Assembly: GCF_000158195.2 (NCBI RefSeq)
Contig: NZ_GL987988.1
Coordinates: 432,126-496,125, forward strand
Reading direction: 5' to 3'
From: Fusobacterium mortiferum ATCC 9817
GTDB taxonomy: Bacteria; Fusobacteriota; Fusobacteriia; Fusobacteriales; Fusobacteriaceae
Length of the DNA: 64,000 nucleotides
The stretch's first letter is position 1; every line of letters starts with the position of its first letter. The notes below the pieces were generated by a model. It was not told the DNA's origin. It made no database searches and was given only the letters and a program-made list of their open reading frames with translations. Shown piece after piece: positions 56,901 to 64,000 of the stretch. The position numbers and the translations under genes were made by a program.

Positions 56901-58075
56901 TAAAATTCACCTAACTTTCTGCTTCCATCTCCAATTTTAGCAACATAGAAATCAGCTACAAGTCCTGTTTTAGCTGTATATTTTTCTCCTACAGATTTAA
57001 TGAAAGCATCTATATTTTCATCTTTAACTATACTTACTGTACAACCACCAAATCCAGCTCCAGTCATACGAGCTCCGATTACTCCTTCAGCTTCCCAAGC
57101 AGCTTCTACTAAAGAGTCAAGTTCAAATCCAGTAACTTCATAGTCATCTCTTAAAGAGATATGAGATTGATTCATAAGTTCTCCAAAAGCTTTGATATCT
57201 CCCTCTTTTAATTTTTGTACTGCCTCAACTGTTCTTGCATTTTCAGTTACAGCATGAGTAGCTCTCTTTAATTGCTCTTCATCAGTTATGAAATGTTTTA
57301 CTTCGTTAAATTTTTCTACTGAAAGTTCTCCTAAATATTTTATGTTTATTCCATTTTCATTTAAAACTTTTACAGCAGCCTCACAAGAAGCTCTTCTTTC
57401 ATTATATTTAGAATCAGCAAGTCCTCTTTTTTTGTTAGTATTAGCTATAACTACTGAAGCTCCATTTAAAGATATAGGGGCATATTGATAATTTAAAGAG
57501 TTACAATCAAGTAGAATAGCATTATCTTTTTTACCCATACCAATAGCAAATTGGTCCATAATTCCACAATTTACTCCGATAAATTGATTTTCAGCTTTTT
57601 GAGATAATTTTACCATCTCTACCATATCTACATCTAATTTAAAGAAATCTTTTAAAACAACAGCTGTTAAAAGTTCTAGTGAAGCAGATGAAGAAAGTCC
57701 AGCTCCATTAGGAATAGTTCCATTGATTAGGATGTCAAATCCAGAATCAATTTTGTATCCAGCATCTATGAAAGTTTTGATAACTCCTTTTGGATAGTTA
57801 GCCCAGTTATCCTCTTTTTTATTTACTAATTCATCTAAAGTAAACTCTTTTACTCCCTCTTTTACAAAGTTTAATGAATACATTCTAAATTTATTGTCAT
57901 CTCTTTTTACTGCAATTCCATAAGTACCAAAATCAAGAGCACATGGGAAAACAAAACCACCATTGTAGTCAGTATGTTCTCCAATAAGATTTACCCTACC
58001 AGGAGAGAAGAATGTTTCTACCTTTCCTTCATAGTTAAAAACTTTTTTAAATTCTTTTATTAAATCTTGTATCAT
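56900..58075 (-). CDS. galK: Galactokinase GalK
   Basis: A 391-residue GHMP kinase phosphorylating galactose at C1. The signature GRVNLIGEHTDYNGG, the ATP loop GAGLSSSASLELL, the catalytic-Asp region GIMDQFAIGMGKKD and the C-terminal GAGFGGCTVSI are present. It is first in the leftward gal operon, with GGAGG ahead of the start and a promoter further up. The supply of galactose or lactose must come from genes outside the window. Confidence 0.96.
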   Translation of the reverse strand: MIQDLIKEFKKVFNYEGKVETFFSPGRVNLIGEHTDYNGGFVFPCALDFGTYGIAVKRDDNKFRMYSLNFVKEGVKEFTLDELVNKKEDNWANYPKGVIKTFIDAGYKIDSGFDILINGTIPNGAGLSSSASLELLTAVVLKDFFKLDVDMVEMVKLSQKAENQFIGVNCGIMDQFAIGMGKKDNAILLDCNSLNYQYAPISLNGASVVIANTNKKRGLADSKYNERRASCEAAVKVLNENGINIKYLGELSVEKFNEVKHFITDEEQLKRATHAVTENARTVEAVQKLKEGDIKAFGELMNQSHISLRDDYEVTGFELDSLVEAAWEAEGVIGARMTGAGFGGCTVSIVKDENIDAFIKSVGEKYTAKTGLVADFYVAKIGDGSRKLGEF

Positions 58076-58114
58076 GTTTGACCTCCGACTAATTTATTCT
58101 ATTTATCTACCATT

Positions 58115-58142
58115 AGTATATAATATTTTTATATATAATCAA
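58115..58142 (-). promoter_or_regulatory. Promoter of the galKTE operon
   Basis: Read leftward, TTGATT (58142-58137) and TATACT (58120-58115) with 16-base spacing, 39 bases before galK. Confidence 0.55.
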
Positions 58143-58157
58143 GAGAAAAAAATAAAA

Positions 58158-58193
58158 AAACTTAAAACTTTTTTTACTTTTTAAAATAAGTTT
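58158..58193. promoter_or_regulatory. Inverted repeat between galK and the ROK regulator
   Basis: AAACTTA (58158-58164) and TAAGTTT (58187-58193) are inverted copies 22 bases apart, the right copy overlapping the -35 of the regulator gene. Possible ROK operator; seven-base arms in AT-rich DNA could be chance. Confidence 0.3.
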
Positions 58194-58221
58194 GGCAATT
58201 TAATAAAAAATGGAGTAAAAT
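58192..58221 (+). promoter_or_regulatory. Promoter of the ROK regulator
   Basis: TTGGCA (58192-58197) and TAAAAT (58216-58221) with 18-base spacing, 28 bases before the TTG start. Confidence 0.5.
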
Positions 58222-58249
58222 ATATAAAAGAGGTAAAGGGGGAAATATT

Positions 58250-59407
58250 TTGAAGAAGGAGAATATAAAATTAAAAATATTGGAATTGATAAAAGAAAGG
58301 GCTGGGATATCAAGAATTGATATCTCAAGAGAGTTTGACATCACACCAGCAGCAGTGGGAAAAATAATCAATGAATTTTTAGAGAAAAAAATTATTATTG
58401 AGGAAAGAGAGGGAGAGTCAACTGGAGGAAGAAGGCCATCTCTTTTGAATATAAATAAGGAGAAGATAGGGCAGGTATTAGGAGTATATTTTGCTCCAAC
58501 TTTTGTACAGATAACTTGTGGAGATATTGATGGGAGTATATTTTCAACTAGAAGATATAGGCTTGGAGATTTAGGTGTAGAAATAATAGAGGAAACAGAG
58601 AAAATTATAGAGAAGGAACTTAAGAAAAATAAAAAAATAAAAGTGATATCTGTTGTTATGAATGGACTTGTAGATGGAGAAAAGGGAATATCTATTTTCT
58701 CACCTCACTATAATACTAAAAATATTCCGATAGTAGATAGATTTCAGAAAAAATTCAAAAAGAAAGTATATATAGAAAATGATGTAAGAGCAATGGCTTT
58801 AGTTGAAAAAGTTTTTGGAGAATGCAAGAAAAACTATAACTTTGTTGTTCTCAATGTAGAAGAGGGTGTAGGAGGAAGTATCTATCTAAATGATATGCTC
58901 TATCATGGATATGGTTCCATGTCTGGAGAATTAGGACATATGGTAGTGAAGAGAAATAGTTTGGAAAAGTGTTCTTGTGGAAAAAGAGGTTGTTTAGAAA
59001 CAGAGGTATCCAATAGAGCAATTATAAAAAAAATTATGACCCAAATTAGAATAAATAATCAGTATAGTTCTTTGAAAAAAATATTAGATGAAGGGAAAAA
59101 ATTGGAAATAAAAGATGTGTTAAATGGGGTAGATGAAAGAGATATGTTATCTCTATCAGTTACTGGAGAAGCTATACAATATATAGCTTATGCTATTGAT
59201 ATGATAATCTCTGTAATCAATCCAGAAAAGATAATTTTATATGGAGAATTTTTTCAAAATGAATATATATTTAATTCTTTGCTCAGTGAGATAGGAAAAA
59301 TAACTTTAGATGAGCAAAATTATCAGATAAAAAGATCTAAATTTTATGAAAATATCTATGAGATAGCACCACTTGCATTAGGAAACTATCTGATATTTAA
59401 AAGATAA
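58250..59407 (+). CDS. ROK-family transcriptional regulator (NagC/XylR type)
   Basis: A 385-residue regulator: an N-terminal winged helix (ERAGISRIDISREFDITPAAVGKIINEFLEK) and a ROK sugar-binding domain with VVLNVEEGVGGSIYLNDML, GSMSGELGHMVV and the zinc cluster CSCGKRGCLETEVSN. The start is TTG at 58250 behind AAAGGGGG. ROK repressors bind a sugar or sugar phosphate as inducer; divergent placement makes galKTE the likely target. A terminator follows at once. Confidence 0.9.
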   Translation: MKKENIKLKILELIKERAGISRIDISREFDITPAAVGKIINEFLEKKIIIEEREGESTGGRRPSLLNINKEKIGQVLGVYFAPTFVQITCGDIDGSIFSTRRYRLGDLGVEIIEETEKIIEKELKKNKKIKVISVVMNGLVDGEKGISIFSPHYNTKNIPIVDRFQKKFKKKVYIENDVRAMALVEKVFGECKKNYNFVVLNVEEGVGGSIYLNDMLYHGYGSMSGELGHMVVKRNSLEKCSCGKRGCLETEVSNRAIIKKIMTQIRINNQYSSLKKILDEGKKLEIKDVLNGVDERDMLSLSVTGEAIQYIAYAIDMIISVINPEKIILYGEFFQNEYIFNSLLSEIGKITLDEQNYQIKRSKFYENIYEIAPLALGNYLIFKR

Positions 59408-59430
59408 AAGGAGAGGGAAACCTCTCCTTT
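59407..59430. terminator. Bidirectional terminator
   Basis: AAAGGAGAGG and CCTCTCCTTT form a 10-base-pair stem with a GAAA tetraloop. It starts within the ROK stop codon and lies 8 bases from the stop of the converging flavodiiron gene. Confidence 0.75.
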
Positions 59431-59437
59431 GAAATAA

Positions 59438-60646
59438 TTATTTATCTTTCATAGAATCTAAGATAGCATCAACTAATGAATCCATTTCAATATGGTTATC
59501 TTCTGTCATAGAAGAAGTAAGAGTAACTTTTTCATTTAAGATATTCATATCTTTCATCTCTTCAAGAGCTTGAACCATTAAGCTTCCAACTTTACAAGCC
59601 CAAGAACCATTTTCAACTACTGCTACAGTTCTCTTTTGAACATTTAGAGCTTTCATATCCATTAAGTAATTGTGCATAGGAGGATAGATTCCAAGATTAT
59701 AAGTAACAGAAGCAAATACTATATGACTGTATCTAAAAGTTTCAGCTATAAGTTCAGAAACATGTACCTTTGATACATCATACATATGAACATTTGTCAT
59801 TCCTTTTTCTACAAGTTTTCTAGCAAGTACAGAGGCAGCATTTTCAGTATTTCCATACATAGAAGCATATACTATCATAACTCCTTTTTCCTCTGGAATA
59901 TATTTACTCCATCTATTATATTTATCTAAAAGATATTCAAAGTCATTTCTCCATACAGGACCATGAAGAGGACAAATCATTTTTATATCTATTCCACCAG
60001 CTTTTTTAAGTAGAGCTTGTACATGAGGTCCATACTTACCAACTATATTAGTATAATATCTTCTAGCATCATTTATCCAATCTCTATCAAAGTTTACTTC
60101 ATCATTGAATAGTTTTCCGTCTAATGCTCCAAAGCTTCCAAAGGCATCAGCACTGAATAAAACACCATTTGTTAAATCAAAACTTACCATAGCTTCTGGC
60201 CAGTGTACCATAGGAGCAGCTACAAATAGTATCTTATGCTTTCCAAAAGATTTTGTATCTCCTTCTACTACTGTTTCACATTTTTCTGGATCAATATGGA
60301 AACCAAATTGATTCATAAAATAGAAAGCTTTTTCAGAGCTAATGATTCTAACTTCTGGATAGTGCATAACTACCTCTTGAATCATAGCAGCATGGTCTGG
60401 TTCCATATGGTTGATTACCATATAGTCAAGTTTTCTATCTTTTAATACATGCTTAATATTCTCTATAAATTGACGCCCTATTGCCCAATCTACAGTATCA
60501 AATAGAACAGTTTTTTTATCTAATAAAAGATATGAGTTGTAAGAAACACCTCTAGCTATAGGGTGTACATTTTCAAATAGGTGTAGACGATGTTCATCTC
60601 CTCCTACCCAATATAAATCTTCAGTTATCTTTCTAACGTTATGCAT
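59438..60646 (-). CDS. Flavodiiron protein (A-type flavoprotein, FprA-like)
   Basis: A 402-residue flavodiiron protein: an N-terminal metallo-beta-lactamase-type diiron domain with ligands His80, Glu82, Asp84, His85 (HMEPDH), His148 (MVHWPEA), Asp167 (SADAFG) and His228 (PLHGP), then a flavodoxin-like FMN domain from about 255 (VYASMYGNTENAA). All ligands are present. These enzymes reduce O2 to water, or NO to N2O, with electrons usually from rubredoxin. It follows a gene whose product ends in a rubredoxin domain, 15 bases away, so the two are cotranscribed and probably work together. Confidence 0.95.
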   Translation of the reverse strand: MHNVRKITEDLYWVGGDEHRLHLFENVHPIARGVSYNSYLLLDKKTVLFDTVDWAIGRQFIENIKHVLKDRKLDYMVINHMEPDHAAMIQEVVMHYPEVRIISSEKAFYFMNQFGFHIDPEKCETVVEGDTKSFGKHKILFVAAPMVHWPEAMVSFDLTNGVLFSADAFGSFGALDGKLFNDEVNFDRDWINDARRYYTNIVGKYGPHVQALLKKAGGIDIKMICPLHGPVWRNDFEYLLDKYNRWSKYIPEEKGVMIVYASMYGNTENAASVLARKLVEKGMTNVHMYDVSKVHVSELIAETFRYSHIVFASVTYNLGIYPPMHNYLMDMKALNVQKRTVAVVENGSWACKVGSLMVQALEEMKDMNILNEKVTLTSSMTEDNHIEMDSLVDAILDSMKDK

Positions 60647-60661
60647 ACTATCTTCCTCCTA

Positions 60662-62581
60662 TTAATCCTCTATCTCAATAAAAGCAGTTTTCTCTTCTCC
60701 ACAATCTGGACAAATCCATTCTTCTGGTAATTTTTCAAATAGTGTTCCTTCAGGGATTTCATTTTCCTCATCTCCTATTGCAGGGTCATATTCATATCCA
60801 CAACCTCCACAAACATATCTCTTCCAAGATGATGGTCTAGTAGGTTTAGGAACTACTCTCTTCATTTTTTTCATAGGAGGAGCAGGTTTTTTCTCTTCTC
60901 CATTATCTAAAGCTTGAGTAAGTAGAGGTAAAATCTCTTTTACGTCTCCAACTATTCCATAGTCAGCATTTTTAAATATAGGAGCATTAGGATTATTGTT
61001 GATAGCTACGATAGTAGTAGCATCTTTTATTCCTTTTAAATGTTGTCCAGCTCCAGATATTCCACAAGCTATATAAAGATTTCCATTAAATTTTTGTCCA
61101 GACATTCCAACATAACGATTAAGAGGAACATATCTTAGAGTTTCAGCAACTGGTCTTGATGAACCGATAGCAGCTCCAGCTTGATAAGCTAAATTTTCAA
61201 TAAGTTTCATATTTTCCTTTGCTCCAATTCCTTTACCAGCACTTACTACACGTTCAGCTAATGGGATAGGAGTATCAGCAGGGATTCCAACAGTAAAGTC
61301 ATATCCATCATTTTTTAGATTTTCAACTAAAGCATTAACTTTTTCTTCCATAGTTCCATCTTTGAAAATCATATTTTTACGTGGTCCAGTAACTCCACCT
61401 TTAGCCTTATCTTTTTTCTTTTTACTTTCACTCTTAGGCATCTTACCAATAATATGAGAAGCTATAACTACTCTTTGAATTTCATTTGTTCCCTCATATA
61501 TAGTACAGATTTTTGCATCTCTATAAGCACGCTCTACCTCCATTCCCTTTAAGTATCCAGAACCTCCAAAGATTTGTAGAGCATCATTTACAACTTCAAG
61601 ACAGATATCAGAAGCATATTGTTTTGCCATAGCTGACTCCATTCCAAAAGGTTCGTGATTCTCTTTTAGTTCAGCAGCACTATATACTAAGAATCTTGCT
61701 GCTCTTAATTTTGTAGCCATATCAGCTAATTTAAAAGATATAATTTGCTGTTGAGCTATTGGTTTACCAAATTGTACTCTCTCTTTTGCATATTCAAGAG
61801 CATGCTCATAAGCTCCTTGAGCAATTCCAAGAGCTTGAGAAGCTATTCCAATTCTACCACCATCAAGTGTAGACATTGCTATTTTAAATCCTTCTCCCTC
61901 TTTTCCTAGAAGGTTTTCTTTAGGTACTTTTACATTGTTAAAAATTAATTCAGCAGTTGATGATGAACGGATTCCCATCTTATCATAGTGGTCCCCAAAC
62001 GTAAATCCTTCCCAACCTTTCTCAACAATAAAAGCACTAATTCCTCTAGTTCCTATATCAGGAGTAGTAACAGCAAATACTACATATGTATCAGCTTTAT
62101 CAGCATTAGTTATAAATATTTTTCCGCCATTTAATATATAATAATCTCCAACTAATTCAGCAGTTGTTTCAGTTCCACCAGCATCACTACCAGCATTTGG
62201 CTCTGTAAGTCCAAAGGCTCCAAGTTTTTCTCCCTTAGCTAGAGGAACAAGATATTTTTGTTTTTGCTCTTCAGTACCAAAGGCATATATAGGATAAGCT
62301 CCAAGAGATACATGTGCTGATAGAATAACCCCAGTTCCACCATCAACTCTTGATAACTCTTCTACAGCAATAGCATAGCTAAGAGTATCCATACCTGCTC
62401 CACCATACTCTTTAGGATAAGGTATACCCATAAGACCCATCTCTCCAAATTTTTTAATAGCATCAGTAGGAAATTCATTATTTTGATCTAACATAAAAGC
62501 TATTGGTTTAACTTCAGATTCAGCAAATTCTCTAACTTTTTTACGTAACTCCTCATGAATATCAGTTGTTTTAAAAAGCAT
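60662..62581 (-). CDS. Acyl-CoA dehydrogenase - EtfA C-terminal domain - rubredoxin fusion
   Basis: A 639-residue three-part protein. Residues 1-380 are a complete acyl-CoA dehydrogenase of the short-chain (butyryl-CoA) type: [18 protein letters not shown]-like [12 protein letters not shown], and the catalytic base Glu363 in [10 protein letters not shown] Lys-rich linker (385-400) leads to an EtfA-like region, where about 440-556 is the FAD-binding C-terminal domain ([36 protein letters not shown]). A Pro/Lys linker (565-584) leads to a rubredoxin with Cys591, Cys594, Cys624 and Cys627. EtfB and most of EtfA's N-terminal domain are missing. The layout suggests an internal path from acyl-CoA flavin to Etf flavin to iron, then to the flavodiiron protein downstream. 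Confidence 0.92.
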   Translation of the reverse strand: MLFKTTDIHEELRKKVREFAESEVKPIAFMLDQNNEFPTDAIKKFGEMGLMGIPYPKEYGGAGMDTLSYAIAVEELSRVDGGTGVILSAHVSLGAYPIYAFGTEEQKQKYLVPLAKGEKLGAFGLTEPNAGSDAGGTETTAELVGDYYILNGGKIFITNADKADTYVVFAVTTPDIGTRGISAFIVEKGWEGFTFGDHYDKMGIRSSSTAELIFNNVKVPKENLLGKEGEGFKIAMSTLDGGRIGIASQALGIAQGAYEHALEYAKERVQFGKPIAQQQIISFKLADMATKLRAARFLVYSAAELKENHEPFGMESAMAKQYASDICLEVVNDALQIFGGSGYLKGMEVERAYRDAKICTIYEGTNEIQRVVIASHIIGKMPKSESKKKKDKAKGGVTGPRKNMIFKDGTMEEKVNALVENLKNDGYDFTVGIPADTPIPLAERVVSAGKGIGAKENMKLIENLAYQAGAAIGSSRPVAETLRYVPLNRYVGMSGQKFNGNLYIACGISGAGQHLKGIKDATTIVAINNNPNAPIFKNADYGIVGDVKEILPLLTQALDNGEEKKPAPPMKKMKRVVPKPTRPSSWKRYVCGGCGYEYDPAIGDEENEIPEGTLFEKLPEEWICPDCGEEKTAFIEIED

Positions 62582-62652
62582 TGTACTACCCCCTCTTATC
62601 TTGCATTTTAATTTATTTTAAACTAGATTAAACTACTTATCTTTATATTCTG

Positions 62653-62681
62653 ATTATATTACTCTATACCAAAAAAGTCAA
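62653..62681 (-). promoter_or_regulatory. Strong promoter of the fusion/flavodiiron operon
   Basis: Read leftward, TTGACT (62681-62676) and a perfect TATAAT (62658-62653) with 17-base spacing, 72 bases before the ATG. This is one of the best sigma-70 matches in the window and suggests high expression. Confidence 0.8.
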
Positions 62682-62806
62682 GTATATTTTTATAAAAAAA
62701 TAGTACATTTTTTTTGTTAAAACTACATTTTTAACTGAAATTTATAGAGATGAAAGAAAAAATAACTGTTAAAAATATTTTGTAAGTGTATATTTTGTTA
62801 AAGATA

Positions 62807-62835
62807 TTGTAAAGTTAGTAATTTTATATTATAAT
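62807..62835 (+). promoter_or_regulatory. Promoter of the MerR-family gene
   Basis: TTGTAA (62807-62812) and TATAAT (62830-62835) with 17-base spacing, 55 bases before the ATG. It looks intact although the gene is broken. Confidence 0.6.
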
Positions 62836-62890
62836 CAAGATTAATAGCTGAAAAAATAGAAAGAATATAAAAAATAATGGAGAAAGTAAT

Positions 62891-63521
62891 ATGAAAAATT
62901 TTTATTCAATAGGTGAAGTTGCAAAAATTTTAAATATTTCAACTTCAAAATTAAGATATTATGATAAAAATGATATAATTTCCCTTGAAATAAGGAAAGA
63001 AAATGGCTATAGATATTATTCAGAAAAACAAATAGTTTTATTAAAAAAAATAAGTTTAGCTAAAAGAAGAGAAAAAATTTTTTTATACTCCAAGAATAGA
63101 GTATTTTGATAATATTTATAGAACTAAAATAATAGATGAAATTAAAGTCTCGGAAGAATGTTTTATGCCAGAAGAATTTCTAAGAAAAATAGATGAATAT
63201 GAGGAAAATATAAGATTAAATATTGTAAAAAAAGATTTTAAAGATTTAGGAAATAAAGAGATAACAGGGAAAATTTATGTGGTTTTAGATCAAAAAAATA
63301 ATGAAGAGGAGATTGTTATTAATAGTGGAGATTATGCTACAATATCTTCAATTGGGCATTTTGATGGCGAAGAAGGAAGAAAAGTTCTTTTAGAACTTTT
63401 AAGTAGGATAAAAGAAAATAAAATATCAATTTTAGATGAAAAAGTATATATTTTATTTGAAACAGAGATAATAAATATAAAAGAAAATATTTATAAACTC
63501 GCAATTAGGGTGAAGAAATAA
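62891..63521 (+). pseudogene. MerR-family regulator with GyrI-like domain, frameshifted and shortened
   Basis: The first frame (62891-63109) encodes a complete MerR HTH (YSIGEVAKILNISTSKLRYYDKNDII, NGYRYYSEKQIVLLKKI) but then runs into KRREKIFLYSKN and stops. A second frame, open from about 63066 to 63521, continues with EKKFFYTPRIEYFDNIYRTK and a GyrI-like effector-binding half (KIYVVLDQKNNEEEIVINSGDYATISSIGHFDGEEG). The frames meet in the A-rich stretch 63063-63077. Even joined, the total of about 210 residues is some 60 short of BmrR-type proteins, and the dimerisation helix is missing. I read it as a decaying multidrug- or ligand-sensing activator. Confidence 0.75.
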
Positions 63522-63551
63522 AACTTTTTAAAGATATAAATATTATTTAAT

Positions 63552-63590
63552 AAAAGATTGACTTTTAAAAGGTAGAAGTCAATCTTTTTT
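63552..63590 (+). terminator. Terminator after the MerR pseudogene
   Basis: AAAAGATTGACTT (63552-63564) pairs with AAGTCAATCTTTT (63576-63588) around an 11-base loop, followed by T residues. Confidence 0.8.
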
Positions 63591-63698
63591 ATATATAAGG
63601 AAATTATAATTTGACTTTTTAAGAGAAAAATAAGGAATTAGTTAATATTTCTATTAGAAGTTTAATAAAATAAGAAAAAATAAATATTTTTGTAACAC

Positions 63699-63720
63699 AA
63701 AAAAGCTGATTTTAATCAGC
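63699..63720 (-). terminator. Terminator overlapping the stop of the transposase fragment
   Basis: GCTGATT and AATCAGC form a short perfect stem that contains the leftward stop codon, and on that strand the stem runs into TTTTTT. Confidence 0.55.
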
Positions 63721-64000
63721 GCTACCAACAATATTCTTTCCAACAAATGGAGCCTTTTGATATATTAAAATATGAAATTCTTCTACTTCCATAGTAACTT
63801 CAACTTTTTCTTTATTATTAGAAAGATCTTCATAATAGAAGGTAACTTTATTGTCAGAAAAATCTAGTATTTTATATTCAGCGATAGGAGCGCGAGATAA
63901 ATATCTCCCAATATATTTGATAGCAGAAACATTATTATTTAAATCATTTTTAGCAACGTCAAAGAAAAATCTTGTATCTTTTTTATAAAGACTTGTATCT
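63712..64000 (-). mobile_element. C-terminal fragment of an IS91-type transposase
   Basis: A leftward frame of 95 codons runs from the window edge to the stop at 63714-63712. It reads FFFDVAKNDLNNN, then SAIKYIGRYLSRAPIAEYKILDF and DNKVTFYYEDLSNNKEKVEV, which I recognise as the conserved core near the C-terminus of IS91-family (Y2 rolling-circle) transposases (YIGRY-RPPIAE pattern). After VEEF the expected HIPPK/RRYG stretch is lost: the frame ends within 20 unrelated residues at a hairpin. It is probably a truncated copy. The rest, including the catalytic tyrosines, would lie beyond the window. Confidence 0.65.

Larger units (their letters stand above)
62582..62890. other. 309-base divergent intergenic region
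   Basis: It holds two outward promoters, one for the fusion gene (62653-62681) and one for the MerR gene (62807-62835). The AT-rich stretch between them (62690-62800) contains no ORF, no convincing palindrome and no DnaA-box-like site that I can see. Confidence 0.7.

Noticed and set aside
62690..62800. AT-rich intergenic stretch as a replication origin
   Set aside because: I found no DnaA-box cluster, no iterons and no dnaA or rep gene nearby; two ordinary promoters explain the region.

Overview
The window is AT-rich bacterial chromosome with purine-rich Shine-Dalgarno sites, frequent TTG starts, and a gene set that points to an anaerobic, fermentative Fusobacterium. The evidence is a butyryl-CoA-type dehydrogenase next to a flavodiiron protein, a GH4 6-phospho-alpha-glucosidase with an alpha-glucoside PTS like those known from F. 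mortiferum, several PTS systems, and a GlgC/GlgD pair. Genus is an inference from remembered family relationships; species cannot be fixed from the sequence alone. I see no rRNA, tRNA or CRISPR array.

Layout. 1-8.2 kb: the 5' part of glgX (leftward), then mixed housekeeping and envelope genes (CAP-domain protein, HU, a secreted TIM-barrel hydrolase, truB, typA, an ankyrin-like lipoprotein, two small membrane proteins). 8.3-18.8 kb: one long glycogen operon opened by a TrmB-type regulator, then malQ-glgP-glgB-glgC-glgD-glgA, joining glycogen synthesis and breakdown on one transcript. 18.8-25.4 kb: a GntR regulator with an IlvD/Edd-type dehydratase, and an RpiR regulator divergent from an alpha-glucoside PTS EIICB plus GH4 hydrolase. 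25.5-30.9 kb: mscS, a nuclease, an M32 carboxypeptidase, a DUF2207 protein, LemA and a 48-residue membrane peptide. 31-39.5 kb: a PRD/EIIA regulator, an ascorbate-type PTS (IIA, IIB, IIC), split transketolase, a TalC/FSA-type aldolase, deoC broken by one base, and a HAD phosphatase. 39.5-48.3 kb: an AEC carrier, an iron alcohol dehydrogenase, an IclR regulator, KdgT, a two-subunit UxaA-type dehydratase, a FAH-family enzyme, a DapA-type aldolase and a 2-hydroxyacid dehydrogenase: a sugar-acid module. 48.3-54.2 kb (leftward): a class II aldolase of the tagatose-bisphosphate type, a PfkB kinase, a fructose-type PTS and a second PRD regulator. 54.4-59.4 kb: galKTE with a divergent ROK regulator. 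59.4-62.6 kb: a flavodiiron protein and a three-part fusion of acyl-CoA dehydrogenase, EtfA C-terminal domain and rubredoxin. 62.9-64 kb: a frameshifted MerR gene and a truncated IS91-type transposase.

Most of the window is a run of sugar-uptake and breakdown modules, each with its own local regulator of a different family (TrmB, GntR, RpiR, two PRD/MtlR-like, IclR, ROK). Products converge on glucose phosphates, triose phosphates and pyruvate; the glycogen operon stores the surplus. The most unusual protein is the dehydrogenase-Etf-rubredoxin fusion, paired with a flavodiiron protein that could take its electrons to oxygen. The least explained pathway is the ascorbate-type PTS with split transketolase. 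Promoters, hairpins and operators were found by eye, so base-pairing and spacing are seen directly but function is inferred.
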